Assembly (NCBI GenBank): GCA_964017235.1
Contig: OZ024928.1
Span: 152,916,881 to 152,980,880 of the forward strand
DNA length: 64,000 bases
Origin: Sabellastarte sp. h YS-2021
Lineage: Eukaryota > Annelida > Polychaeta > Sabellida > Sabellidae
Direction of reading: 5' to 3'
Below, one piece after another: positions 12,481-24,662 of the stretch. Below the pieces are notes generated by a model, which saw nothing but the letters and a program-made list of their open reading frames with translations, did not search any database and had not been told where the DNA came from. Position numbers and translations under genes: made by a program. Position 1 is the first letter of the stretch; every line of letters starts with the position of its first letter.

Positions 12481-12676
12481 CAAACTTAAAAACTCTCAAG
12501 AAATAGAAAATGTATGTAATGAAAACCAATCAAAAGAAGATATTTTAATAGCAAGATGACAGCATTAATTTGTAAACTAAATATTATGATGCTGTAAATG
12601 TATTAACTGACTAAGGTATTAACTGAAGTACAGCTATCAATGGAGATAGTATACTTAGATAAAAGTGCACATAACT

Positions 12677-13735
12677 AGACCTACGCATCGGAGAACCGAT
12701 GCAAATTTGTATCCACCAGAAAGACAACTCACCAAAGCCAGTGAACCATCACTTGACCTTGAAGGAGGGGCCAAAGGTCAAATCTAACATCAGAAGATTC
12801 CTAGCCCAAGATTTTGTATGAGTTGGTTTCACATTGTAAACCTCTAGGATCAATAATAAGCAAGTTATAAGCAATTTTTAAGTTTGGCTATCCTCGCTTG
12901 ACCTTGAAGGAGGGGCCCAAGGTCAAATCCGACCACACTAAAAGATTCCCAGCTCATGATTTCCTATAGGTTGGTTTACCATCCCAAACCTCTAGGACCA
13001 ATAATAAGTGAGTTATAAGCACTTTTAAGTTTGGCTATCCTCGTTTGACCTTGAACGAGAGGCCCAAGGTCAAATCTGAACACACCAAAAGATTCCCAGT
13101 CCATGATTTCCCATAGGTTGGTTTACCATCCCAAACATCCAGGACCAATAATAAGCGAGTTATAAGCACTTTTAAGTTTGGCTATCCTTGTTTGACCTTG
13201 AAGGGGGGGCCCAAGATCAAATCCGACCACACCAAAAGATTCCCTGCCCATGATTTCTTATAGGTTGGTTTACCATCCCAAACCTCTAGGACCAATAATA
13301 AGCAAGTTATAAGCACTTTTAAGTTTGGCTATCCTCGTTTGACTTTGAAGGAGGGGTCCGAGGTCAAATCTGAACACATCAAAAGATTCCCAGCCCATGA
13401 TTTCCTATAGCTTGGTTTACCATCCCAAATCTCTAGGACCAAAAATAAGCCTGTTATTAAGCACTTCTAAGTTTCGCTATCCTCGTTTGACCTTGAAGGA
13501 GGGGCCCAAGGTAAAATCCGACCACACCAAAAGATTCCCAGCTCATGATTTTCTATAGGTTGGTTTACCATCCCAAACCTCTAGGACCAATAATAAGTGA
13601 GTTATAAGCAATATTAAGTTTGGCTATCCTCGTTTGACCTTGAAGGAGGGGCCCAAGGTCAAATCTGACCACACAAAAAGATTCCCAGCCCATGATTTTC
13701 TATAGGTTGGTTTACCATCCCAGAAACAATTATAA
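12677..13735 (+). mobile_element. Family B element, 5' end plus 147-bp array
   Basis: It starts ACTAGACCTAC with a perfect hairpin, GCATCGG AGAA CCGATGC (12685-12702), then TGTATCCACC (motif T, one change). About seven 147-bp units follow. Each contains ACCATCCCAAACCTCTAGGA, GTTATAAGCACTTTTAAGTT and the inverted pair TTTGACCTTG / CAAGGTCAAA. No B-type 3' hairpin follows; the sequence passes into a different element near 13790. Confidence 0.7.
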
Positions 13736-13789
13736 CAGAGATATAAGGCCTTTTTGATATGATGACCCTCCTATTTAGCATTAAAGATG

Positions 13790-14790
13790 TGATATGGCGG
13801 CCATTTTGTTTCCAAAACAAGGCAAACTTTCCTATCCATTTACATTTTGTGCAAATCTGCTGAAGCTAGGTGCAATATTTTAGGTTACAGAAAACATTAA
13901 AGATTTTAGAACAAACTTTAAAACTTGAAAATCTTAAAAGTGTAGCCATGGCAATAGTTGTTACTGGATACCCCCAAAAACCTAATCAGCTCTAGATCCT
14001 CTTGGGGTAAACATATCCTGAAAATTTGGTGAAAATCCATGCAGGGGTTTAGGCTGTGAAACACCCACAAACTTTAAGACCCAAAAATCTTAAAAGTGTT
14101 GCCATGGCAACAGTGGTAGGCAGATACCCCTCAAAACCTAATCAGCTCTAGATCCTCTAGGGGTAAACATACCCTGAAAATTGGGTGAAAATCCGTGGAG
14201 AGGTTTAGTCTGTGGAACACCCACAAACTTTAAGACCCGAAAATCTTAAGTATTGCCATGGTGCCATGGCAACAATTGTTACCGCATACCCTCCAAAACC
14301 TAATCAGCTCTAGATCCTCTTGGGGTAAACATATCCTGAAAATTTTGTCAAAATCCGTGCAGGGGTTTAGGCTATGGAACACCCACAAACTTTAAAACTT
14401 GAAAATCTTAAAAGTGTAGCCATGGCAATAGTTGTTACCGGATACCCCCAAAAACCTAATCAGCTCTAGATCCTCTTGGGGTAAACATATCCTGAAAATT
14501 TGGTGAAAATCCGTGCAGGGGTTTAGGCTGTGGAACACCCACAAGCTTTATGCCAGACGCCGCCGCCCGGACGATGCAGGGGACGACTTTAACCCCAGCC
14601 TTTATGGGCTGGGATTAAAAAGGTCAAATCAAGGTCACACCATGACATTGCATACCTACACCACCCAACCAATTTTTTTTGTCGCCTGCCCAAATGCCCA
14701 TCGGAGGGACCACCCACCCAAACACCATGGGTGAAAACAATACCGCACAGCCTTTAAAGGTTGATGGGTTAAAAACACTATCTTGAATCT
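13790..14790 (+). mobile_element. Family F fragment with about 156-bp units
   Basis: The word CCTAATCAGCTCTAGATCCT recurs at 13981, 14137, 14299 and 14455 (spacing 156, 162, 156). A GC-rich GACGCCGCCGCCCGGACG segment precedes a 3' hairpin, CCCAGCC TTTATG GGCTGGG (14594-14613). From 14625 on the sequence changes to the 3' half of family D (AAGGTCACACCATGACATTG and CACCATGGGTGAAAACAATA), so two elements abut here. The 14513-14734 open frame is incidental. Confidence 0.6.
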
Positions 14791-14849
14791 TATATTTTTA
14801 TCAATAAATTTTTTTTGTCTCATTATATTGGTAAAATAGAAAATTTGGA

Positions 14850-15040
14850 ATGTTTTGTATTTTAGCTTGTTTATTTATTGATTTGGGTTTTAATGTTGAT
14901 ATAAGTCAAATCACGATGGGTAGTTTACAGGCAGAGGAAACCAGTTCAGTAAACTGCCAACCATTGCTAAGCAACTACCAACTTTCCCAAATAGGGTCTG
15001 GGTTTGAACCGCAGACCTCAGAGGTTGTATTTAAGTTTCA
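14850..15040 (-). mobile_element. tRNA-derived SINE, minus strand, truncated
   Basis: On the minus strand there is a B-box-like GGTTCAAACCC near 15010-14998. It is followed by the conserved body seen at 49462-49692 (GGGAAA.TTGGTAGTTGCTTAGC, CAGTTTAC, GGTTTCCTCTGCC) and an A-rich tail ending near 14850. The A-box part of the head is missing or diverged. Confidence 0.65.
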
Positions 15041-16080
15041 ACTTACAAGATTCATATTTATGAAACTTGATGAACACAATTTACACTGTAAATGTTATTA
15101 ATTTAGTACCTTATGTCACACATGGTGAGGAATATTGTATTATTGTAACCAAATGTTTTTCTGTCAACCGTGTACAGTAATATGAATGTTTTTATTATAT
15201 ATTATTTAGTCCTACATGATCCAAAAGAATATTACAATATTAATATACATTAATGTATTAACAGTTAGTTAGAAAATACTTTATCGATCATGAAGATAAC
15301 AAAGCATGAATGCATTTATGTAGCCTCTTGTGGCAAATGGTGGTACTACAATGCTCATAATGACGTACACATACAAAAAATAATAGAAAAAGTCATATAG
15401 TCATAAAATCAGTTGAAGCCATAAACCTCATTACAGATAAATGTGGTCTACAAAAATCGACAGACAATTTACAAGCCAGCAATATGAATTTTGTTGCAAA
15501 TTTTTATCTGGGACTTTCGAGGAACTAAAGAACAAGCAAAGTATATTTCAATGCACATAAAAGCACAGACTTACAATGAAGAGATGGTGGATTATAATTG
15601 AAACATAAAGAAATCTATTAGATTTATTGTATTGTTTACATGTCTAAGCCTAAGATCTATACTGTGTATCCAGTTTCTATAAGTATCAGATTCATTTTAA
15701 ATGTTATGTTTTTAGGCATGTTAGTGTAAAAATATTCCAGTTTTTCAACCCCTCCCAACTTAAAGCTCTTCCAATGCCTCCACTCTGCCACAAATATTTG
15801 AGCATTACCAAACTCTTGTCGCCAAATGATATATACACACAGATTTATGAAGATAAACATAGTCATTCCAAAACTAATCAAAACTCTTCTACAAGATTAA
15901 CTTGATAGTATTACCAACAAATAAAGAAAAAATTTGTTTCATATTTGTAACAGTATAAATCAAGTGAGAGGAGCCCCCTTGGTACTGTAGAAGAAATTTT
16001 TTAGTTAAGCTGGGCTATATTTATTTTTAGAACTTTCATTGAAAGGAAAATGAGTTAAGTTCAGTTATTGCCAACCTAAA
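15041..16080. other. Spacer, nothing recognised
   Basis: No repeat family or gene is evident. A 75-codon minus-strand frame (15657-15881) has no recognisable domain and no splice signals that I could support. This is sequence downstream of the 16522-16583 exon. Confidence 0.4.
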
Positions 16081-16084
16081 GGCA

Positions 16085-16312
16085 ACAGGGAGCACAATGG
16101 TGTTATGGGTTACATATTTACTTCCCACTCTCGTCTCCTGGTTATTCAATTCCCACTACCTCAAGTGGGAAGCTGGTAGTTGTTTATCAGTGTCTGATGG
16201 TGTTCAGCACAGAATGTTAACCAACTAGTATGCACTGCTATCCTCCATCCTGTCAATTGTTGTAATAGCATCTGTATCATGTGGTGTATGCGGCAATAAA
16301 GCAATCAATCAA
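16085..16312 (+). mobile_element. SINE-like element, plus strand
   Basis: A diverged relative of the other SINEs: CACTCTCGTCTCC, a weak B box (GGTTATTCAATTCCC), AAGTGGGAAGCTGGTAGTTG, and a terminal AATAAAGCAATCAATCAAA tail. The middle differs from the other copies, so it may be a separate subfamily. Confidence 0.45.
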
Positions 16313-16521
16313 AAATCATAAGCAAATAGAATTTAAATGTACATCATTTAAATCCTCTTGACTTAGGGTTGATGTTAACTGAACTTAGGCATAAGCAATG
16401 TTATAAACACAGATTTCCAAGAACATATCTTGGTCAAGATAGCCCATGATTAAACCATTTAAAGAAAGAACACCAAAGTATTAATGCCAAATCTTTATAA
16501 AATACATGTTCGTTGACTTAC

Positions 16522-16583
16522 TGGGATAATCTGACCACAGGCACCCACTGGCTCATGTCTTGTGTAGCAGAAATTGTCTCCAG
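16522..16583 (-). CDS. Aldehyde dehydrogenase (class 1/2) internal exon
   Basis: A 62-bp exon on the minus strand. Upstream of it (higher coordinates) is an acceptor ending TTTCATTTCAG, and downstream is the donor GTAAGT. Read from the third base, the exon encodes GDNFCYTRHEPVG followed by ACGQIIP, which closely resembles the stretch before the WNFP motif in NAD-dependent ALDH1A and ALDH2 enzymes. These oxidise aldehydes (retinal for ALDH1A, acetaldehyde for ALDH2) to acids. The first two bases complete a codon begun in the exon at 59506-59555, giving I-A-G; the exon ends in phase 0, so the next should start with tryptophan. That exon was not found in 1-16500 and probably lies outside the window. 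Which ALDH paralogue this is cannot be decided from about 37 residues. Confidence 0.85.
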
Positions 16584-17125
16584 CTGAAATGAAACAAATG
16601 AAAGTCATGCTTCTGTATCTTTTTCAACTTCCAAGGTCATTTCAGTGCATTCCACATGTTTCAATAAGCTAGCTTTGAGCCACGACCACTGAGTGATTAA
16701 ATATAAAACTTGCCAAAGGATGTCTCAATAACAACATACAAAGAGGGCACATTCTAATTGTCATTTGAAAGTTTTGATGAAAGCAAACGGATGATTTTAA
16801 GGACAATAAATATGTTTGTATTTATTTCACTCCCATTATAAACTGTACACACATGGTAGACAAAGGAATTAAGATACAAAAACAACTTTATCCACAAGTA
16901 CAAATCAAGGTTAATGTATAGCAACATGGTTCAATACCACAACACTATAAATTCATTATAATCTATTGATTTTCAAATAAATGAGGTATTTGTTGTAGCT
17001 AAATTTCCACTGACTAAACAATTGCTTACATTTACATTGTGCAGATATCTCGTAAAACAAGATTTTCCGCACCTCTAAGCCTAAAGAGGAATTGCAAGTA
17101 GTATTACAGCAGATAGGGAGAACTA
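16584..17125. other. Start of low-repeat intron sequence
   Basis: Intron between the two dehydrogenase exons. No repeat or other gene is seen in this stretch. Confidence 0.5.
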
Positions 17126-17129
17126 CATG

Positions 17130-18360
17130 AAAAAAATAGCATCAGAGATGCCTGTACCCCACAGCCTGGGAAAATAGTTTTCAACGCCATGAGATATATA
17201 ACCTAACCAATGTCCCTACCAAGTGTCAATGTTTTACATCTCACAGAATCCAAGAAATAGCCAGGACAAGATTTTATAACTCATGGTTACTATGACAAGA
17301 TCAAAGCTCATATCAAGAATGCAGCAAGACCGGTCACAACTACAACCCCTAAGCAATGTCCCTACCAAGCATCAACCTCCTACACTTATTGGTTTCAGAG
17401 ATATTGCCCAGACAAAATTGTAAAAGTCAAGGTCACTACCCTTTACGGTAAGATCAAAAGTCAAATCAAGGTCACATCATGACACTGAACACCTACAACT
17501 CCCAACCAATGTCCCTACCAAGTCCCTACCAATTCCTACACCTCACAGTTTCTGAGATATAGCCCGGACAAGATATTAAAGGTCAAGGTCACTACAGTGA
17601 TGTCATAGGTCAAATCAAGGTCACACCATTACATTGCACACCTACAACCTCGCCCCACCAATGTCCCTATGAAGTATTCACTTCCAACATTTTATGGGTC
17701 AAGGTCACTATGGCAAGGTCAAAGGTCAAATCAAGGTCATACCATGATGTTGCGTACCTAAAAACTCTAACCAATGTCCCTACGAAGTATCAACTCCCTG
17801 CACCTTACGGTTTCCAAAATATAGCCCGGTTAAGATTTTATAGGTCAAGGTCATTACTGCAAGGTCAAAGGTCAAATCAAGGTCACACCATGATGATGCA
17901 CACCTACACCCCCTAACCAATGTCCTTACCAAGTATCAACTTCCTTCACCTTACGGTTTCCGAGATATAGCCCGAACAAGATTTTATAGGTCAAGGTCAC
18001 TATAGCAAGGTCAAAGGTCAAACCAAGATCACACCATGACGGTGCACACCTACACCCCCTAACCAACGTCCCTACCAAGTATCAACTTCCTACACCTTAC
18101 GGTTTTGAGATATAGCCCGGACAAGATTTTCAAACTCGAGGTCACTACAGCAAGGTTAAAGGTCAAATCAAAGTTAGACCATGACGTTGCACACACCTAC
18201 ACCTCCTAACCAATATCCCTACCAAGTATCAACTTCCTACAACTTATGGTTTCTGAGATACAGCCGGGACAAACTGTTTACCGCAGCCCGCCCACCCATC
18301 CGGACACCATGGGTGAAAACAATACCCTGACTAAGGGCTGTGGGATAACTAGGAGACAGA
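17130..18360 (+). mobile_element. Family D element, complete, about 146-bp units
   Basis: The 5' end has a hairpin, GCATC AGA GATGC (17139-17151), then motif T = TACCCCACAGCC (17155-17166). About seven units of 146-149 bp follow (some shortened), carrying CCAATGTCCCTACCAAGTAT, TTACGGTTTC.GAGATATAGCC and a dense set of AGGTCA words, including AGGTCAAAGGTCA (17716, 17862, 18008). The 3' end contains CACCATGGGTGAAAACAATA and a degenerate hairpin ending GGGCTGTGGGATA, close to the complement of T. No gene is present. Confidence 0.7.
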
Positions 18361-18579
18361 TCAATACCACTTTTCAGATATCACTGATTCTTCTTACCAT
18401 GTCATGTTGTTTTTTTTTGGGGTTTTTTTTGCAACTTCCAAAACTTAAAAAAAGAAAACGCGGAAACGGAGTTCCTCGAGTAAACAAAACCGCTGCCAAA
18501 GAGGTTATCTCCTGCCAAGTATTATATAAAAGTGGAAGTAGGAAAACAGGGCTCAAAGCCTAAGGACTCAATAATTAAA
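18361..18579. other. Spacer with T-rich run
   Basis: Contains T9 and T8 runs around 18410-18431 and a short frame (18246-18563) that starts inside element D. I see no domain and do not call it a gene. Confidence 0.4.
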
Positions 18580-19520
18580 GGCCTCTTAACTGAGATGACC
18601 CAAATTAACCTGGAGGCAGGGGTTAGAGTCAAATTCAATACTTAAGGAAAGGATTCACAAACCATCATTTCTTGTAAGCTGTTTTCACATTTTAAAGTCC
18701 TACTACCAACTAGACAAAGGACATATCTGTTACAACATGCAAGATGTATCCAACAGGAAAGTAGGATCAATATAAGACTTCCAGAAAATTTAAAAGTTTT
18801 CAAAGGCATTAAATAAATGGTCCGTAGTACCCAAAGGGTTCAAAATTTGCTTGAAATTGCTGTATTGCATTCATTTTCAAGATATTAGCAATTTACTCAA
18901 CTGTGAAATTATAAAAATAGCTATTACATACTGAACAACCAGTCTGAAACTTGGCCCCAGGACCAACAATAATGCCGATAGAAGCCCTTTTTGTTTGATG
19001 ACCAGCTTGACCTTGAAGCAGGGGAAAGATATATTTAACAGTTGGAACAGGTTAATTGGCTATGATTTGGTACAAGTTATTTTCACATTTCGAATCCCTA
19101 GCACCAATGATAAGGGAGATAATAGGCCTTTTAATATGATGACCCCAATTTAACCATAAAGATATTATATTGCAACCAGTATTCCTAAATGCGACCAAAA
19201 TTACTCTCAGACAAGCTTTTCGAGCCATACACATTCTATGCAAATCTGATGAAGCTGGCTGCAATACTTTAACCTTTAGCAAAGCAATTTAGATATTCCA
19301 TTAATTGGCAATGTTTTGCTTTTTAAAATGAGGCAAAAACTTTTTATAACATGTTTTATCTCCATGAAAATTCTCTGCACAAATCTGGTGAATGAGATAT
19401 TTTTAACTTAAAGGTTTATTTAACAATCTGACAGACATACACTCACATATGTACCTATCCAAGAAAAAGCATTATATAATCTCCCAACCTTGGCTTTTGG
19501 CCAGCAAGAGATTATTTAAA
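18580..19520 (+). mobile_element. Decayed family A-like element
   Basis: It contains ATAAGGGAGATAATAGGCC, GATTTGGTACAAGTT and similar phrases of the A/G families. It ends at 19473-19515 with a broken hairpin, AATCTCCCAACC ... CCAGCAAGAGATT, a mutated version of the A 3' stem. No T motif was found at the 5' side. Confidence 0.45.
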
Positions 19521-19744
19521 TCAGTGAAGTTGTAAACTGAAAGTGAAGTTCCACTTGTGAACATTCACTTTTAGTGCACAGTTCCACTTGGATATGTTTA
19601 TTACTTCCTGAGTTTTTACATTAGACACCTCTTCAACTTTACAATCATATCAAACCTTCTGAACAAAATCCAATTGATCTCACTCTTCGAAGATTATACG
19701 TACTGGTTGTTTGTCCAAGTATGGTACTGAGTTACTACACTGTA
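19521..19744. other. Spacer, nothing recognised
   Basis: Short AT-rich stretch between the A-like fragment and element E1. No features seen. Confidence 0.4.
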
Positions 19745-22700
19745 GCTATATAATAACAAGAGGAGAGTGCCCGTGAACGGGCACTGTGTCAGCTGACTGA
19801 GTGTTTTTGATTTGTGAAGGTGATTAGAGGACAGAATAATTATCAGGAAAAGGGCTGTACAGAAATACAGTAAATGGTAACTGAACAGCAAGTTCGAAAG
19901 AAATTCCGAAGCTGACAGAAGAAAAGGATAAAAAAGTTGTGCCCTGTAAATGGTATTATGAAGGAAAATAACAAGGTAATTGTTTAAGTGTAAAAAAATA
20001 GGTTAAAAGAAATACTACAAATGCAATATCCTCGTTCAACCTTGAAGAAGGGGTCCAAGGTCAAATCTAACCACACAAATACATTCCCAGCCCATGATTT
20101 CCTATGGTTTACCATTCCAAACCTCTAGGACCAATTATAAATGAGTTATAAGCACTTTTAAGCTTGGCTGTCCTCATTTGACCTTGAAGGAGGGGTCCAA
20201 AGGTCAAATCTGACCATACCAAAAGATTCCGAGCCAATGATTTCCTATGAGATGGTTTACCATCCCAAATCTCTGTCACCAATAATAAGCGAGTTGTAGG
20301 CACTTTCAACTTTCGCTATCCTCATTTGACCTTGAAGGAGGGGCCCAAGGTCAAATCGGACCATATCAACAGATTCACAGCCCATGATTTCCTGTCTGTT
20401 TACCATCCCAAACCTCTGGGACAATAATAAGCGAGTTATAAGCACTTTTAAGTTTGGCTATCCTTGTTTGACCTTGAAGGAGGGGTCATTGAAGGTCAAA
20501 TCTGACCACACCAAAAGATTCCCACCCCATGATTTCCTACAGGTTGGTTTATCATCCCAAACCTCTAGGATCAATAATAAGGGAGATATAAGCACTTTTC
20601 ATGACTGACAAAAAACACCTGTGGCGGCCATCTTGTTTCTCAAAATGAGGCCAAAAATATTCCCAGACAACATTTTATGGTTATTAATATATACTGCAAA
20701 CTTAAGAAAGCTAGCTATAATATTTTTTTTCATCACAGCAGTAATGATGAAATCTCTCTCTACACACTGCGGCTATCCAGTGGATACAATGATTTACTCA
20801 ACAGTGAGAACCTGAAAGTAGCTATTGCTCAGCTATGCCATGACATAGAGGTCTGCAATTTCACTATGTTATAGCTGACCAAAAATTCTGTGAATAACAT
20901 ATTTAACAAATTACTCTAAATGTAATAGTTTTCAAGTTACAACTGATTTACTCAACAGTGAGAACCTCAAAGGAACTATTACTCAGCTATGCAATGAGCT
21001 ACATGTCTGAAATTTTACTATGTTATAGCTAACCCAAAAGTAGGTGAACAACATATTTAAGCAAACTACTGTAAATGCAATAGTTTTCAAGCTACAACTG
21101 GTTTACTCAATAGGGAGAACCTGAAAATAGCTATTGCTCCGCTATGCCATGAGCTATAGGTCTGTAATTTCACTATGTTATAGCTGACCCAAAAGTAGGT
21201 GAACAATATATTTTAACAAAATACTCCAAATGCAATATTTTTCAAGTTATAGCTGATTTACTCAACAGTCAGTACCTGAGAATAGCTATTGCTCAGTTGT
21301 GCCATGAGCTATAGGTCTATAATTTCACTATGTTATAGCTGACCCAAAAGTAGCTGAATAACATATTTGCACAAATTACTGTAAATGCAATAGTTTTCCA
21401 ATTATAACTGATTTACTCAACAGTGAGAACTTCAAAGTAGCTATTATTCAGCTATGAAATGAGCCACAGGTCTGAAACTTCACTATGTTATAGCTGACCC
21501 CAAAATAGGTGAATAACATATTGAAACAAAATACTCTAATTGCAATAGTTTTCAAGTTATAAGTGATTTACTCAACAGTGATAACCTAAAAGTAGCTATT
21601 ACTCAGCTATGCCATGAGCTACAGGTCTGAAATTTTACTATGTTATAGCTGGCCCAAAAGTAGCTGAATAACATATTTATACGAAATTCTCTAAATGCAA
21701 TAGTTTTTAAGTTACAAGTGATTTTACTCATGATGGAAGTTACTGAAAAGCCCAAAAGTAGCTATTACTCACTTAGCTATTGAGACAGACACCCAACTTA
21801 CTCACCATATTGTAGCTATGAAAAAAGTAGCTGAATAACATATTTTAACAAAATGCTCTAAATGCAACACTTTTCAAGTTATAAGTGATTTACTCAACAG
21901 TGATAACCTAAAAGTAGCTATTACTCATCTATGCCATGAGCTACAGGTCTGAAATTTTACTATGTTATAGCTGACCCAAAAGTAGCTGAATAACATATTT
22001 TATACGAAATTCTCTAAATGCAATAGTTTTCAAGTTATAAGCAATTTACTCAACAGTGATAACCTAAAAGTAGCTATTACTCAGCTATGCCATGAGCTAC
22101 AGGTCTGAAATTTCACTATGTTATAGCTGGCCCAAAAGTAGCTGAATAACATATTTATACGAAATTCTCTAAATGCAATAGTTTTTAAGTTACAAGTGAT
22201 TTTACTCATAATGGAAGTTACTGAAAAGCCCAAAAGTAGCTATTACTCACTTAGCTATTGAGACAGACACCCAACTTACTCACCATATTGTAGCTATGAA
22301 AAAAGTAGCTGAACAACATATTTTCACAAAATGCTGTAAATGCAACACTTTTGAAGTTATAAGTGATTTAGTGCATGATTTCATGAATTTTAATGCATTA
22401 AAAATTATTAAAAAAATTTATTTAAAAAAAAAGTAAGACAGATCCAGGTCTCATACTCACACAAGAGAATCTACCTCTGGCCTAGTACATATATGCAAGA
22501 TATGAGAGAAATCCCTGCAATAGTCACCGAGAAAATTGTGATAAAAAGTTGAAATTTTCACACTTTTGGTGGGGGTACCCCCCTTGTAATGTCTCTAGCA
22601 AACAGACGAACAGACAGATTTGCATGCCTTGAACAATTTTTCATCCTCGATAGATAAGGTATCTTTTAAAAAAAAACAGCATGTCTCTAGGCCTTGTAGT

Positions 22701-22785
22701 TTTGGAGAAGAAGTTGTTCACGCGGACGCCCACGCCGCAGAGTGATGACATAATGTCAGCTGACTGACAAGTCAGCTGACATAAA
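19745..22785 (+). mobile_element. Family E element copy 1, complete
   Basis: The 5' hairpin AGTGCCCGT GA ACGGGCACT (19766-19785) has perfect 9-bp arms. It is followed at once by motif T = TGTCAGCTGACT (19787-19798). The body is four 147-bp family-B-type units (20030-20600) and then a 154-155-bp array. The 3' hairpin TGTCAGCTGACT GACA AGTCAGCTGACA (22754-22781) has a 12-bp stem repeating T exactly. The mix of B units and E units in one element points to exchange of cores between families. No gene is present. Confidence 0.75.
20780..22380 (+). repeat. 154-155-bp tandem array (family E core)
   Basis: Units carry ATTTACTCAACAGTGAGAAC, AAAGTAGCTATTGCTCAGCT, TTTCACTATGTTATAGCTGA and CAATAGTTTTCAAGTTA. 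The AGAACC anchor is at 20807, 20961 and 21116. A block around 21570-21840 recurs at about 22055-22320, suggesting duplication of several units. Confidence 0.88.
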
Positions 22786-24662
22786 AAGGCAATCAGTGCC
22801 TGTGAATGGGCTCTGTGTCAGCTGTGTGTTTTGAATTTCAAGAGTAGAAGTGAAAGAAGAAAAGGACACAAAAGTTGTGCCCTGCAAAAGATATTCAGAA
22901 GTACCAAATTAACTATCAAGGTGTGAAAAGTAGACAAAATTACTTTATGTAATAGCTTTCTAGTTAGAATTGATTAAGTCAACAGTGAGAATTTCAAAGT
23001 AGCTTTTGCTCAGCTGTGCAATGGGCTACAGGTCTGCAATTTTACTATGGTACAGCTGACCCAAAAGTAGGTGAATAATATATCTAATCAAAATTCTGTA
23101 AATGCAAAAGTTTTCAAGTTATAACTGATTTATTCAAAAGTAAAAACCTGAAAGTAGCTATTGCTCATCTATACAATAAGCTACAGCTCCGCAATTGTAC
23201 TATGTTACAGCTGACCCAAAAGTAGATGAATAACATATCTAAAGAAAATACTCTAAATGCAAAAGTTTTGAAGATACAACTGATTTACTCAACAGTGATA
23301 ACCTGGAGGTAGCTATGCCTTTTTAGGCAATGAGGTACAAGTCTGCAATTTCACTATCTGAAAAGTAGGTGAGTAACATATCAAAAGAAAATTCTGTAAA
23401 ATCAATGCAAAAGTTTTCAAGTTACAACTAATTTACTCAAAAGTGAGAACCTGAAAGTAGCTATTGCTCAGCTATGCAATGAATTACAGGTCTGCAATTT
23501 CACTATGTTATAGAGTTGTAGAGGACTGAAATGTAGGTGAATAACATATTTAAAGAAATTACTGTAAATGCAATAGTTTCAAGCTACAACTGATTACTCA
23601 ACAGTGAGAACCTGAAAGTAGCTATTGCTCAGTTGTGCCAAGAGCTACATGTCTGCAATTTTACTATGGTATAGCTGAGCCCAAAGTAGGTGAACAACAT
23701 ATTTGAACAAAATTCTCCAAATGCAAACATTTTCAAGTTATAAGCAATTCATTAACAGTGAGAACCTCAAAGTAGCTTTTGCTCAGCTATGCAATGAGCT
23801 ACAGGTCTGCAATTTCACTATGTTACAGCCGACCCAAAAGTCGGTGAATAACAGATTAAAAACAAAATACTCTAAATGAAATAGTTTTCAAGTTTTAACT
23901 GATTCACTCAACAGTGATAATCTCAATGAGCTACAGGTCTGAAATTTTACCTTATCATAGCTGACCCAAAAGTAGCTGAATAACATACTTAATATAATAT
24001 ACAAAATTCTCTATATGCAAAAGTTTTAAAGTGACAAGTGATTTTAGTCATTATGGAAGTTACTGAAAAGTCAGAAAGTAGCTATTACTCACTTAGCTAT
24101 GGGGATAGTCGCCCAAGTGACCCACCATGTTGTAGCTATGGAAAAAGTAGCTGAATGATATATTTTTGCAAAATGCTCTAAATGCAATACGTTTTAAGTT
24201 ATATGTGATTTTCGTGGGTAAATCGTTTTTCGATATTGCCAATATTTATTGCTTTGGGGCTTCCGATATCGAGATCTAAACACATATTTCAATTTCGCCA
24301 TTTTAATTAAAAACTGTAAACTTACCCTCAATATATTTGAAATAAAGCCTAAATCTGAAGAAATTGTACACTTTTATGTCACATTTTTTTAAAGTTTTCA
24401 ATGCGTTTTTTATGAAAACTGCAATGTTTTGGTTTGATAAATTTCGCTTTCTGTTAGCGGTTCAGGATATACTAAAATAAAACGTTTTCGGTTTCCCGAA
24501 TTCATACTATTTGGAAGACAATATTAACCCCCCGATATCGCCCGAAATATTTTTATATTCAATATCGATATCCACACAGCTAAACAATTTATCCTCTAGT
24601 GATTTAGTACATGATTTCATGAATTTTAATGCATTAAAAATAATTTCAAAACTTCATAAAAA

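Noticed and set aside
18246..18563. 105-codon plus-strand frame with a hydrophobic stretch followed by a basic region
   Set aside because: It starts inside the 3' end of element D and runs through T-rich and A-rich low-complexity sequence. No homology recognised.
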